55,814 bases of DNA from Hominifimenecus microfluidus. GTDB lineage: Bacteria > Bacillota > Clostridia > Lachnospirales > Lachnospiraceae. This document shows, piece by piece, positions 44,901 through 53,544 of this stretch (position 1 is its first letter; each line of letters opens with the position of its first letter). The notes below the pieces were generated by a model that was given only the letters and a program-made list of their open reading frames with translations, had not been told where the DNA came from and did not search any database. Where the stretch lies: assembly GCA_020687485.1 (NCBI GenBank), contig JAJEQR010000024.1:1-55814 (forward strand), in the 5' to 3' direction. A program made the position numbers and the translations under genes.

Positions 44901-47417
44901 AACTGGAGAACTTTCCGCTCCAGCAGAGAGACGATCATCGCCAGCGAGACGCTTCAGCTTGTAAAGCAGCCGGAGTATAATACGAAGGTGACGATCGACA
45001 GTGTACTTACCTATAATGAATACGGAAAGTACTGGGAGAAATTCTCCGGTGTTGAAGGCTATGAGCAGTTCGAGCAGTTCTACAAGAGACCGGTATCCGC
45101 GAATATCGTAGTCAAGGGCGAGAAGGATATGTGGGATCCTGCGGATGATAAGGAGATTACAGTAACCGTAGACGTGCTGGGCAACGGCTTCGACAACTTC
45201 GCAGATATTACCGGTTACAAGTATGTGGCACTGGCAAATGAGGACAAGACCGCATGGGATGCTCTGGAAGCCAGCCTGATTGCCAATGGTTATACGGTAG
45301 AAGGCGGCGGATTCTATGTGAGCGCTGTAACAGACGCTGCCGGTGTAACACTGAGCGAGAAGGATCATGGAAAGTACAGCGGCTGGATGTACACCGTAAA
45401 TGATGTGGCTCCGGAAGTATCGCTGGATCAGACTTACATCAATGATCAGGATAAGATTGTCTTCTATTATACAGATGGCAAGAGCTTTGAGGATCAGGAG
45501 GCAGCTCAGGCTGTTTCGGATCTGATCAATGCGATCGGTGATGTAACGCTTGACAGCAAGGCAGCCATCGACGCGGCAAGAACGGCATACGATGCGCTGA
45601 CTGAGGATCAGAAGGCATATGTAACCAATCTGCCCACACTGACAGCTGCAGAAGAAACTTATGCGAAGCTGGCACAGGATGCGGCGGATCATCAGGCGGC
45701 TGCAGATGTGGAAGCACAGATTTCCGCGCTTCCGGCAGGTGATGTTCTGACATTGGCGGACAGTGCTTCCGTAGCGGCGGCAAGGACGGCCTATGACGCG
45801 CTGACCGAGACTCAGAAGGGTTACGTATCGGATACGGCGAAGGCTACCCTGAAAGCTGCGGAGGCAAGAATTGCAGAGCTTCAGGCAGCAGCTGATAAAG
45901 AAGAAGCTGACCGTGAGGCAGCAGCTGGTGTGGCAGCGAAGATTGACGCAATCCCCGCTTTGGATCAGCTGACACTTGACGATGCACAGACGGTGACGGA
46001 TGCGGACAATGCCTACAAGTCACTGACTGAAGATCAGCAGCAGTACATCAGCGAGGATCAGAAGGCGAAGCTGGAAGATGCCCGCAATGCGATGGAAGAG
46101 CTGAAGGCGGCTGCTGAGAAGGAGAAAGCTGACCGCGAGGCAGCGGCAGCTGTTGACCAGATGATTGAAGCCATTGGCGATGTCACTCTGAACAGCAAGG
46201 CGGCCATTGATCTGGCACAGAACGCGTATGATGCTTTGACGGAAGAGCAGCAGGCGTATGTAACGAAGGCCGATGTACTTGCCGAAGCACAGGCAGCCTA
46301 TGAAGCGCTCGTAAAGAGTGAGAACGATAAGGCAGCCGCAGCAGCAGTAGAAGCCAGAATCGACGCAATCGGTGAAGTAACGATTGATAGTAGGACAGCG
46401 ATCGAGAAGGCAGAGGCAGCTTATGAGGCTCTGACCGATGAGCAGAAGCAGCTGGTAACGAACAGCGATGTTCTTACGGTAGCAAGAGCTGCTTACGACA
46501 GCCTGGTTCAGGTGAATGAAGTAGAAAAGCAGATTTCGCTGATCGGTAAGGTGACGACTGACAGCAAGGCGAAGATTGATGCGGCAAGAACAGCTTATGA
46601 CGCTCTGACAGCAGATCAGCAGAAGCAGGTTGGCAATTATGATGTTCTGCAGGCAGCAGAAGCTGCTTACCGGGATCTGCTTACCGGCGTGAAGGGCTTT
46701 GTCAATCGTCTGTACCAGAACATTCTGGGCAGAAAGGCAGACCAGGCCGGATTCGATTCCTGGGTAAAGGTTCTGACCGAGGGCAAAGAGGGCGGCTCCG
46801 AAACCGTAGCGAATTTCGTATTCAGTAAGGAATATGAGAGCCGCAAGGTCAGTGATGAGGAGTTCGTAACAACTCTGTACCGCACAATTCTGGATCGCAA
46901 TCCGGATCAGGCAGGTCTTGATGCATGGGTAAGCAAGTTGCAGAATGGTATGACCCGTCGCTATGTAGTGGCTGGATTTACGAATTCTTCCGAGTTCGCG
47001 AAACTCTGCAAGACCTACGGCATCCAGGTTGGCAGCTTTACTTCGAACGAGATCGCAGATCAGAACGACATGGCAACTTCGTTCGTCAGTCGTCTGTACA
47101 CGATCGTTCTGGGAAGAAAGTGGGATCGCGCCGGACTTGATGCATGGACCGGACAGCTGGTTCGCCATGAGACTGGAGCCGGTGAACTCTCGAAGGGCTT
47201 CTTCTTCAGTCCGGAGTTCACGAACCGCAAGCTTTCGAACCGTGAGTTCGTCACGATCTGCTACAAGACTTATCTGAACCGCGAGCCGGATCAGGCAGGT
47301 CTTAATGCATGGGTGAAACTCATGAATCAGGGCAGCAGCGCAGACGAGATCCTGAATGGATTCATCAATTCTCAGGAATTCGGCAAACTTTGTGCTTCCT
47401 ATGGAATTGAGAAATAG
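38943..47417 (+). CDS. Giant secreted multidomain protein 1 with DUF4430-like and DUF4214 domains, B12-riboswitch controlled
   Basis: 2824 residues from ATG 38943, which follows AAAGGAG. A signal peptide (1-34) is followed by a GLUG-type region (about 120-275) and PEGA-like beta repeats. Two beta-sandwich modules (about 480-616 and 766-903) and a second GLUG region (about 1160-1300) come next. Bacterial Ig-like repeats with a WDxIKGEN motif lie around 1650 and 1915. A DUF4430-like domain (about 2085-2181, SGWMYTVNDVAPEVSLDQTY) resembles the transcobalamin C-terminal domain. Six helical repeats (about 2188-2581) and DUF4214 modules (about 2582-2821) finish it. There is no sortase signal. Probable cell-surface corrinoid-binding or scaffold protein, by inference from the DUF4430-like domain and riboswitch. 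Confidence 0.85.
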   Translation: MKSKWKNPVIKRVISFMLVFAMCLTLVPDLAMAAAPQSITTAAEFAAMTADGSYRLDQNITLTTPYENDFSGTFDGNGHTVTLDITGTGNYTGMFKSLTGGAVVKNLITAGKVDGGSRRYTAAIAGSADTDNGDITIENCRNEASVSGSRGVAGVVSYMSSSSNTLTIRNCANTGTITGSGVQTGGIAGNLEGTSVIESCYNSGSIVGFNNYAGILGRGVGAAVKNSYTSGSIITYEGSTNVGYAIIGSSKSGGNCTVENSYALEGSGDALNYAKGVTADAASAYKSQSDMQSEAFAALLGSAFQYNEGAYPTLTWEVPAVEVPSAKVPFSLNPESAVLKINGESYTGSGTLTFTEAGEYPYTIEQTGYVSQSGTVTVTEADGEFTADPAEITATLEKDASVWAVLTVTLSPEDAVFTLMDGENAVAPESNGTYSILKNRDYNYTASKDGYVEENGVINIAEDTTKTITLAEAEAPAFPSHVFDGLLGKATVTYDHNSSYTGVTGEEFVDDETTGALKSNSQGMSSSQVTIVIDIAASIGNAELSFDYKVDGEGSYTIYDGLSINGGSKIGTTSDFVSYKMSVKGGDKVTIAYIKDSYGDKGEDCIWVKNFQMNALYNLTLTSSVSDADIVLKNAAGDTVSGSNGVYQVQPGTYSYTVSKFGYKTESGTITVTDSDVSKEISLTEVAKQQVTFKTTLPEGVSADSTYTIMFGDYKAAEGTGTSYMLPEGEYTYTVSNPYCDTVSGSFTLGAAQEIPVTMVRKLVFDDFFSALSDRITAADDSASPFTAVKSEDGNYLQSSNTKSYTTSTMKITASKPTEFSFKYWVSESGSEYSSSNYGMIVSLNGTQLTRVEEISTAWTDYTVSLAAGDVLEISYRCYVNTYSMTEMDENWIRLKDFAASPLTAVNFAGAPEGAVITVMNGDDVIEARNGAYLLKADSYTYSVSAFGYKSIENVPFTVDGSKDSDTIAVSMEEMEKVTLTVKVLPEEAADAVVTVASMNGNVVTPETNGTYRVPKGETMKVSVSAKAYVDSVKYVVADSDQTVEITLVYCGIAWDGTTKTEPGKKNEIYQISNAEELAWFADQVASDAAISAELTANINLNNKTWTSFGKYDYSDANSGFAGTFDGCGYTISGLAGNGGLFECVAPNGVVKNLIVSGIVGGEANIGGIVNTLKGTVENCAYQGSVTNSNSYGATAAIAGRCLSGCVIRGCSSNAQVSNTTYSYASTLNVGGIAGYFYGTMENCYFSGSVSAREDRTTNKAIGGLTGQLYASGSISNSYVSGSVAGPAAGTGIITGISKGTISNVFALEGTSYALIADNSGSGTPEAISAERMSEGMFAYNLGAAFNQDTDYINGGYPVLKWQGGSEPSIPQFDQDVADDKAALDVSDAKRAAELAAEKAAVDAEVEAEGGLEAIRELYEDDTITMEYMYQLYEIDLSDDGTLTPGVDNKYQIRRDAQIVLASEGEKGSSITWKSSNSSVIDPNTGVVTLPAAGKEEVVLTAELSKGPAVDTKSFTFVVWSANAKDADLLETIRAKLEKKSTSIQPLQIYDQTNVTQTMEQFLGNCGYDVEALDGKGIKVEFLDPGTKVTPNDTKTYIDDQGNITYFTGTGTGYGTRSAMYSDVKMRLTLNEASTEVSVRVNIGWDVDYVDQMLQDVMDTVTWDTIKGENENTSTDQVKDGWMRTIVDGKLSGDLTLPYQLKDNSYVSIQWSSKTADALYVTDNNDGYTYNAALERPAKGSPDLTFTLIGTAKFNFWDEYTYEAYNSQGNQVEPTEIRKLFDLTIPANDEDQSETINAALDKYPGLIREFVDNTQVPDLNAVDTDLQMPRPSLLEDEGIFTDRYYQKVTMTSSNTDVLDFYGYHAMIYRPLPGEDDATVSYTIRISDRRNNATLGEKTFTMTVKALTQEEIDTAAAWMNSVCTDEVYWNGIKGENTSKDNVTSALNPFVEITNNNGELQYIRGAINITFGGAEADDLPGYDSMGTQNWRTFRSSRETIIASETLQLVKQPEYNTKVTIDSVLTYNEYGKYWEKFSGVEGYEQFEQFYKRPVSANIVVKGEKDMWDPADDKEITVTVDVLGNGFDNFADITGYKYVALANEDKTAWDALEASLIANGYTVEGGGFYVSAVTDAAGVTLSEKDHGKYSGWMYTVNDVAPEVSLDQTYINDQDKIVFYYTDGKSFEDQEAAQAVSDLINAIGDVTLDSKAAIDAARTAYDALTEDQKAYVTNLPTLTAAEETYAKLAQDAADHQAAADVEAQISALPAGDVLTLADSASVAAARTAYDALTETQKGYVSDTAKATLKAAEARIAELQAAADKEEADREAAAGVAAKIDAIPALDQLTLDDAQTVTDADNAYKSLTEDQQQYISEDQKAKLEDARNAMEELKAAAEKEKADREAAAAVDQMIEAIGDVTLNSKAAIDLAQNAYDALTEEQQAYVTKADVLAEAQAAYEALVKSENDKAAAAAVEARIDAIGEVTIDSRTAIEKAEAAYEALTDEQKQLVTNSDVLTVARAAYDSLVQVNEVEKQISLIGKVTTDSKAKIDAARTAYDALTADQQKQVGNYDVLQAAEAAYRDLLTGVKGFVNRLYQNILGRKADQAGFDSWVKVLTEGKEGGSETVANFVFSKEYESRKVSDEEFVTTLYRTILDRNPDQAGLDAWVSKLQNGMTRRYVVAGFTNSSEFAKLCKTYGIQVGSFTSNEIADQNDMATSFVSRLYTIVLGRKWDRAGLDAWTGQLVRHETGAGELSKGFFFSPEFTNRKLSNREFVTICYKTYLNREPDQAGLNAWVKLMNQGSSADEILNGFINSQEFGKLCASYGIEK
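45505..46685 (+). repeat. Six helical stalk repeats in giant protein 1
   Basis: Units of about 55-70 codons share AIGxVTxxSKxxIxxAxxAY and DALTxxQKxxV. They are more diverged than those in the next gene and lie between the DUF4430-like domain and DUF4214 modules. Confidence 0.85.
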
Positions 47418-47447
47418 AGCAGGAGAACGGAATCGTTAAATAATCCT

Positions 47448-47476
47448 GGAGGCTCTCTTCGGAGAGCCTCCTTTTT
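47448..47476 (+). terminator. Terminator of giant gene 1
   Basis: The perfect 10-bp stem GGAGGCTCTC / GAGAGCCTCC has a TTCG loop and TTTTT. Confidence 0.95.
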
Positions 47477-47500
47477 GTAAAAAATAGATAGCCAAAACAA

Positions 47501-47530
47501 TTGACAAAACTTTCCGGGCAGGCATATAAT
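47501..47530 (+). promoter_or_regulatory. Consensus promoter of cobalamin cassette 2
   Basis: TTGACA and TATAAT are perfect, separated by 18 bp, and lie 25 bp after the previous terminator. Confidence 0.88.
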
Positions 47531-47535
47531 AAAAA

Positions 47536-47730
47536 TTGCAGAAACAGTGATCGGAGAGAAGATCGTTCCCAGATACAGGGTCTTCTCCACAGATTATTGA
47601 GAGCAGCAGGAAAACCGGTGAGAATTCGGTACAGTCACCTCTTCTGTGATGTGGACAAAGGAACAGAAAGCCATTGGCAGGATGCTGAGAAGGCGTTCCG
47701 GCGGAAGAAGCAAAGTCAGAATATCTGCTT
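47536..47730 (+). promoter_or_regulatory. Cobalamin riboswitch 2
   Basis: The core AAACCGGTGAGAATTCGGTA, CAGTCACCTCTTCTGTGATG and the box AAAGTCAGAATATCTGC are in the same order as copy 1. A GCAGA near 47538 can pair with TCTGC near 47724 as the closing stem. A weaker stem followed by ATTTTTG at about 47740-47780 may be the terminator. Confidence 0.85.
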
Positions 47731-47937
47731 ATAAAAAGGCGTATTTTCAGGATGAGAAATGGACGCATTTTTGTATTACGCACAGTAGAAGCTGTGTCTC
47801 TTTTGCATTTCCAGAATTTTCATTTCGAAATACTTCTTCTTACACTCATAATATTGTACCGTTGGCAGAAATCGTTCTCTGCTTTTTTGGTACAACAGAT
47901 CTGTGAAATCGTCTGCTTTCTGCAGAAAGGAGTTCAT

Positions 47938-50900
47938 ATGAGGAAAAAATGGTTGTCAGTTATGCTGTCTGCCGCAATGGTACTGGGAATGGCGACGCCG
48001 GCATATGCGCAGTCAGATTCTGGCAGCGCACAGGAACTGCAGCAGGAGACACTGGAGAGTGGTTCCGGTGATGACACAGGCGGAACGGAAGAGGTGAATG
48101 AAGTTGCGCAGCAGGATTTTGTGAATTCAGAAGACACAGAAGTAGTGGAGGAGGAAGCTCCGGTTGTGTATGCGGATGCCTCTTCTTCCGGTAAGGTGTA
48201 TTTTTCCATGGAGAAATTTACACTGGGAAGAGGATATGTGATTGAACCGGAGATTGTAAGTTTCTCTGCGGGAGAGACATATGAGAATGTACTTCTCCGG
48301 GCCCTGCAGCAGGCAGGAGTTCAGTACAAAGGAACATCGAGCAGTTACGGATTCTATCTCTCATCGATCCGGGATAATGATACGGAGCCGGCTGCAATTC
48401 CGGATTATATTGAGAAAGCAATGAGTGATAATAAGGTAGCGCTGGATGGGCGCGCAGACGCGAACTGGCTGGGTGAGAAGGATTATACTTCACAGTCCGG
48501 CTGGATGTATATTGTAAATAATAAGCTGGCATCTGTCGGTGTAAGCAGCTATGAACCTGCGGACGGAGATGTGATTCGCTTTCAGTTCTCTGTCTATGGA
48601 ATGGGAAGTGATTTTGGTTTTGCTTTCTCCGGTGAACCGCTGATTCATGCGGCGGATAAAGATGCCCTGACGAAGCGGATCGCAGAGATCAATGATGCTT
48701 CCGAGCAGGCGTATTACGGGGACAGCTATACGGAGGCAGTGAATACACTGACGAAGATAGATGCTTCTCAGCAGGAAGTGGATGACGCACTGGCAGGATT
48801 GAAACCAGGAATGAATATATCCGTAACGATTCGCGCGCAGCAGGATGGAAAGTACTGCTTCGGATTTGCGGATCCGGTTGTGGTTTCTTCCCAGGAAGCG
48901 GAGAACTTTGGCTATGAGGATTCTGTAAAGGGCGTATCTGTGCTGGATGCTCTTGTAAAAGCGCATGAAATCCTGTATGGAGAGGCATTTACCACAGAAA
49001 CAGCATCCACATATCTGAAGATGAGTCCGGCTGGATATGCAACTACGCTTTTCGGAAAAGTGGGAACAGGGAATGGTTTTCTGCTGAATGAAGCCTGCCC
49101 GAATGATGGAACTGAAGCTGAAGGCGGCGGCTACAACGGCGTTACTATGACGGAGCAGGTGGTTGCGAATGGTGATGTTCTGGATTTCTTTACTTATCAG
49201 GATATGAAATCCTATTCGGATGTGTTCAGCTGGCTGGATGTTCCTGCCGGGGATCTGAATGCAGGCAGCGAAGCAGAGATCACTGTGACCGGTGTAAAAG
49301 CCATGAACAGCTATCTGTACCAGAATGCGGAAGAGATGAAGGCGGCAGCCACTCCGGTTGAAAAAGCGAGCCTGGCCTGGATCAATGCAGCGACCGGTGA
49401 GCAGTCGAAGATCAGCAGTGTAACAACAGATGCGGCAGGCAAGGCAAAGATTACACTTCCTGCGGCAGCTGGTGAATACTGGCTTGTGGCAGTATCGGAT
49501 TCCGAATCAGGAACTTATGTAATTGGAACTCCGGCAAAGTTTACCGTAAAGGTACTGAACCCGGTGAATGCAGAGCTGGTGCTGAGTTCCTCGATGACCA
49601 GTCTGAAGCTGTACGCCGTATCTGATACCGGAAAAGCGAACGACCTTCTGAAGGGTAAGACGGCGATGGGAAGCCGTTACAATGTTCGTCTGGTTCCCGG
49701 ATACTATATTCTGGAAGGTTATAACGGTACAACCTTCATCGGCAGCATAAAGATTCAGATCACAGGAAGTGAGCTGGCGAATCGCCACAATCTTCACATG
49801 ATGACATTCAACTGCAGGACTCCTTCCGGATGGACTTATGGAACAGACTATACAGTAGAAAATCTGAATGTTGTATCGAAGACCGGACTGGAGCGTGAGG
49901 CTGTTCTCGGCGATTCTGTAAGATATGCCGGTTCGAAGACATTTATCGCAGTGGAGGACGATACCTATTCCTATGAGGCGGTTCCGATGGAAGCAAATCA
50001 AAGTGAATATACGAAATATTCCGGTACAGGAACTGTCAGATGGAGCGATTCTCTGATTTACCTGACGATGCCGCTGCGAGCGGATATGGAGATCACGATT
50101 CCTTATGCGGACACCGATGAAAATGGAAAGAATGATTTCGTTCTCGAAGCCAGTCATTACTCCAATTATATTGTACATGACTATGTGGTTACGGACGGAA
50201 CCTCCGTGATAAACGGTGATACCGAGACATATACCTTCGAGTCCAGGCAGTATGAGACCTGGTTCTTCCGGGTGACGAATCCGACGGACAGTGATGCTGT
50301 GACCTATGGTGTGTTCCGGTCGCCCAGCGCCCCGAAGACATCCATCAAGGTGACTCGCTCTGATATGTATGTCGGACAGGAGACGAACCGGGATACTGTA
50401 GTGAAGGATTTTTCGAAGAATACATACGATACCGGCGACATCTATCTCAATGTAAATGAGAAGGGATATCTGAGCCTTCAGCAGGGCGAGGATTTCCGTC
50501 TGTATCCGTTCCGTTACTGGCTCCCGGAGGACAGCATGGGAAATACCATCCTGCAGCCGGATTTCCATGTGGAAGTGGTAGAGCTGGAAGGCAGCGATGT
50601 CATTTCTGTGGAAGAACATACGGAGGATGCTTCTTCGAAGTACAGTTATACGCTGAAGGCGGAGAATGAGGGTACAGCAATTGTAAAGGTGACTTACGAC
50701 GCCCTGCAGTATGCGAACGGCAAGAGTGGCAAGCGCTTTTTCTCTGCAATCTGGCCGGAGAATACCGGAGTGTTCGTTGTAACGGTAGGCAAGAACAGTG
50801 GCATCCAGACGGGCATGACACTGAACGAGGGATTGAGCACGGATCAGAAACTGGCCGGCGACGCGATCGACAGCGAGTTTGATGTCCTGTACTACGCCGG

Positions 50901-53427
50901 GGATGACGGAGCTTCCTATACCTTTACTCCGGAAGCGGGCACGAAGGTCAGTGCTTCCGTATGCTCGTACGAAGACGGAGAGATGGTATTCGGAGCTTTT
51001 ACCGGAGACCACGTAACAGAGAATGAAGATGGCTCCGTGACTCTTACCGGACTTACAACCGGCAGAACGATTGTTCGCATGGAGAAAGATAATCGGGTAG
51101 AATATCAGGTTCTCCGCGCAGCAAAATCCGATTATAAGATTTACAAGAAGTCTGTGAATGCAGCGAATCTTCTGTACGACTCTGAGGAGGATGAATATTA
51201 CTGCTACTCAAACGGAAAGAAGACTATCACTGCAAATGCATATGCCGCGCTGACGGCGGAAGAGCAGGCCGCCTACAGCTATTCCGGCCTGAAAGCCGGA
51301 GACACGGCAGTGATCGCCTATGGTGTTATGAATGCGCCGGCAGCAAAACTAATGAACGTATACAGCAACAGTACACACATTGCGCTGACGGCACAGGACG
51401 GAAAGACCTTCAAGGGATCCTCCAATTCCTATACCTTTGCTTCTTCGGACAGTTCCCGTCAGGTAAAGGTAACGATTCCGTCGGACTGGGAAGAAAGTAC
51501 ATACATGCTGAATGGTAATCTGTGTGCAGAAGCTTCCAGTACAATTCGCGGTCTGTATGGCGCACACCGGAATCTTACTTATGAGGAAGGTCCAAATACT
51601 TCCGGATTCACAAGAGTATCGAGTGCTTATTTTGGTGAACTTCCCGCAGTCTCCCTGCTGACGCTTACGGATGATGATCTGGCAGCAGTGAAGGCCGTGG
51701 AAGAGAAGATTGCGGCAATCGGCGAAGTAACGCTGGCGAGCAAGGGCGCGATCGAAGAAGCGGAAGCGGCTTACGACGCATTGACGGAAGCGCAGAAGCA
51801 GCTGGTAACGAATGCGGATGTGCTGGCAGCAGCGAGAAAGAGCTATGATGAGCTCGAAGCGGTGAAGGCCGTGGAAGAGAAGATTGCGGCCATCGGTGAA
51901 GTAACGCTGGCGAGCAAGGGCGTGATCGAAGAAGCGGAAGCGGCTTATGATGCATTAACGGAAGCGCAGAAGAGCCAGGTCGGCAATACGGATGTACTGG
52001 CAGCGGCAAGAGCATCCTATAATGATCTCGAAGCAGCAAAGGCTGTGGAAGAGAAGATTGAGGCAATCGGCGAAGTAACGCTGGAGAGCAAATCGGCGAT
52101 TGACGAAGCGAACGCTGCCTGGAAGGCACTGAACCGCACTCAGAAAAAGCTGGTTCCCAACTGGTCGGTACTGGATACGGCGAAGAAGAGCTATCGGAAT
52201 CTGTTTAACGCGAAAGCCGTGGAAGAGAAGATTGAGGCAATCGGCGAAGTAACGTTGGCGAGCAAGAGCGCGATCGAAGAAGCGGAAGCGGCTTATCAGG
52301 CTTTAACGGCAGATCAGAAGCAGCTGGTAACGAATACGGATGTGCTTGCGGCAGCGAGAAAGAGTTATAACGATCTTGCGGCAGCGAAAGCAGTAGAAGA
52401 TCAGATTGCAGCGATCGGCAAAGTGACGCTTACAAGCAAGTCCGCGATTGAGGCAGCGGAATCTGCCTATGCGGCGTTGACAGCAGAGCAGAAACTGCTG
52501 GTAACGAATGCAGATGTACTTGCGGCAGCAAGAAAGAGTTATAACGATCTTGCGGCAGCGAAAGCAGTGGAAGATCAGATTGCGGCAATTGGTAAAGTAA
52601 CGCTTACGAGCAAATCTGCAATCGAGAAAGCGGAAGCTGCTTATGAAGCGCTGACGGAAGAGCAGAAGGCACTTGTATCCAATGCAGATCTGATTGCAGC
52701 AGCGAAGACTGCTTACGAGAATCTTCAGAAAGCAAATGAAGCAGAGCGCAAGATCTCTGCCATTGGAGCTGTTAATACAAAGAGTCTTCCGGCGATTGAA
52801 GATGCGGAGGCGGCTTACAATGCACTGACGGAAGAGCAGAAAGCACTTGTATCCAATGCGGATACATTAAGAAAATCAAGACAGCTGTATGAAGATCAGA
52901 TGGCGGCGAAGGCAGTTGGAGATCAGATCTCTGCGATTGGAACGGTAACGACGGACAGCCTGCCGGCAATTAAGAAGGCAGAAGCGGCTTACGATGCACT
53001 GACACCGGTGCAGAAGATTCTGGTGCCGAATAAACGTGCACTTACGGCAGCAAGAGCAGCATATACAGATCTTACCACGGGTGTGAAGGGCTTTGTAAAT
53101 CGTCTCTACCAGAATGTCCTGAACCGAAAGGCAGACAAAGTGGGATTTGACGCATGGACCGGGCAGCTGGTTCGTCATGAGGCAGGCGCCGGTGAAGTCT
53201 CGAAGGGATTCTTCTTCAGTCCGGAGTTCGTGAAGCGCGGGTTCTCGAACCGTGAGTTCGTAACAATCTGTTATCAGACTTACCTGGACCGCGAACCGGA
53301 TCAGGCGGGTCTTAACGCCTGGGTGAAGCTCCTGGACCAGGGACGCAGCGCGGATGAGATTCTGGATGGATTCATTAATTCTCCGGAATTCGGCAAGATT
53401 TGTGCTTCCTATGGAATCGTAAAATAA
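47938..53427 (+). CDS. Giant secreted multidomain protein 2 with tandem DUF4430-like domains and DUF4214, B12-riboswitch controlled
   Basis: 1829 residues from ATG 47938 after AAAGGAG; the longer open frame starts within the leader and is rejected. A signal peptide (1-25) and an acidic linker (26-80) are followed by a DUF4430-like domain (about 85-240, SGWMYIVNNKLASVGVSSYE) and a short helical hairpin. A second one follows (about 295-440, ending ANGDVLDFFTYQD). Mixed beta domains extend to about 1240. Eight 58-residue helical repeats (1254-1715) and a DUF4214 pair (1716-1829) close it. No sortase signal. Strongly similar to the protein encoded downstream at its N-terminus and to the upstream one at its C-terminus. 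Confidence 0.87.
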   Translation: MRKKWLSVMLSAAMVLGMATPAYAQSDSGSAQELQQETLESGSGDDTGGTEEVNEVAQQDFVNSEDTEVVEEEAPVVYADASSSGKVYFSMEKFTLGRGYVIEPEIVSFSAGETYENVLLRALQQAGVQYKGTSSSYGFYLSSIRDNDTEPAAIPDYIEKAMSDNKVALDGRADANWLGEKDYTSQSGWMYIVNNKLASVGVSSYEPADGDVIRFQFSVYGMGSDFGFAFSGEPLIHAADKDALTKRIAEINDASEQAYYGDSYTEAVNTLTKIDASQQEVDDALAGLKPGMNISVTIRAQQDGKYCFGFADPVVVSSQEAENFGYEDSVKGVSVLDALVKAHEILYGEAFTTETASTYLKMSPAGYATTLFGKVGTGNGFLLNEACPNDGTEAEGGGYNGVTMTEQVVANGDVLDFFTYQDMKSYSDVFSWLDVPAGDLNAGSEAEITVTGVKAMNSYLYQNAEEMKAAATPVEKASLAWINAATGEQSKISSVTTDAAGKAKITLPAAAGEYWLVAVSDSESGTYVIGTPAKFTVKVLNPVNAELVLSSSMTSLKLYAVSDTGKANDLLKGKTAMGSRYNVRLVPGYYILEGYNGTTFIGSIKIQITGSELANRHNLHMMTFNCRTPSGWTYGTDYTVENLNVVSKTGLEREAVLGDSVRYAGSKTFIAVEDDTYSYEAVPMEANQSEYTKYSGTGTVRWSDSLIYLTMPLRADMEITIPYADTDENGKNDFVLEASHYSNYIVHDYVVTDGTSVINGDTETYTFESRQYETWFFRVTNPTDSDAVTYGVFRSPSAPKTSIKVTRSDMYVGQETNRDTVVKDFSKNTYDTGDIYLNVNEKGYLSLQQGEDFRLYPFRYWLPEDSMGNTILQPDFHVEVVELEGSDVISVEEHTEDASSKYSYTLKAENEGTAIVKVTYDALQYANGKSGKRFFSAIWPENTGVFVVTVGKNSGIQTGMTLNEGLSTDQKLAGDAIDSEFDVLYYAGDDGASYTFTPEAGTKVSASVCSYEDGEMVFGAFTGDHVTENEDGSVTLTGLTTGRTIVRMEKDNRVEYQVLRAAKSDYKIYKKSVNAANLLYDSEEDEYYCYSNGKKTITANAYAALTAEEQAAYSYSGLKAGDTAVIAYGVMNAPAAKLMNVYSNSTHIALTAQDGKTFKGSSNSYTFASSDSSRQVKVTIPSDWEESTYMLNGNLCAEASSTIRGLYGAHRNLTYEEGPNTSGFTRVSSAYFGELPAVSLLTLTDDDLAAVKAVEEKIAAIGEVTLASKGAIEEAEAAYDALTEAQKQLVTNADVLAAARKSYDELEAVKAVEEKIAAIGEVTLASKGVIEEAEAAYDALTEAQKSQVGNTDVLAAARASYNDLEAAKAVEEKIEAIGEVTLESKSAIDEANAAWKALNRTQKKLVPNWSVLDTAKKSYRNLFNAKAVEEKIEAIGEVTLASKSAIEEAEAAYQALTADQKQLVTNTDVLAAARKSYNDLAAAKAVEDQIAAIGKVTLTSKSAIEAAESAYAALTAEQKLLVTNADVLAAARKSYNDLAAAKAVEDQIAAIGKVTLTSKSAIEKAEAAYEALTEEQKALVSNADLIAAAKTAYENLQKANEAERKISAIGAVNTKSLPAIEDAEAAYNALTEEQKALVSNADTLRKSRQLYEDQMAAKAVGDQISAIGTVTTDSLPAIKKAEAAYDALTPVQKILVPNKRALTAARAAYTDLTTGVKGFVNRLYQNVLNRKADKVGFDAWTGQLVRHEAGAGEVSKGFFFSPEFVKRGFSNREFVTICYQTYLDREPDQAGLNAWVKLLDQGRSADEILDGFINSPEFGKICASYGIVK
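51697..53085 (+). repeat. Eight 174-bp tandem coding repeats in giant gene 2
   Basis: Units begin at 51697, 51871 and 52045 and continue at the same 174-bp period. Each encodes VEEKIxAIGEVTLxSKxAIE and a DALTxxQKxLVTNxDVLAAA segment. The first copies are nearly identical in DNA, so copy number may vary among strains. Confidence 0.92.
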
Positions 53428-53434
53428 GTAAGTC

Positions 53435-53464
53435 AGGGGCTCTCTTCGGAGAGCCCCTCTTTAT
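53435..53464 (+). terminator. Terminator of giant gene 2
   Basis: The perfect 10-bp stem AGGGGCTCTC / GAGAGCCCCT has a TTCG loop and is followed by CTTTATT. It is nearly the same sequence as the terminator of giant gene 1. Confidence 0.9.
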
Positions 53465-53500
53465 TAAAGAAGGAATTCTCTACAGAATATGGGAAAATGA

Positions 53501-53530
53501 TTGACAAATAAGAAATGGCATGTTTATAAT
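53501..53530 (+). promoter_or_regulatory. Consensus promoter of cobalamin cassette 3
   Basis: TTGACA and TATAAT are separated by 18 bp, the same arrangement as in cassette 2. Confidence 0.88.
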
Positions 53531-53544
53531 AGTTAAGTAAAAGA

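Noticed and set aside
47752..47937. Upstream in-frame start for giant gene 2
   Set aside because: It lies in the riboswitch leader and would bury the signal peptide; ATG 47938 has AAAGGAG at normal spacing.
51697..53085. CRISPR-like regular repeats
   Set aside because: The repeats are 174 bp long, continuous and in frame, with no unique spacers and no cas genes.
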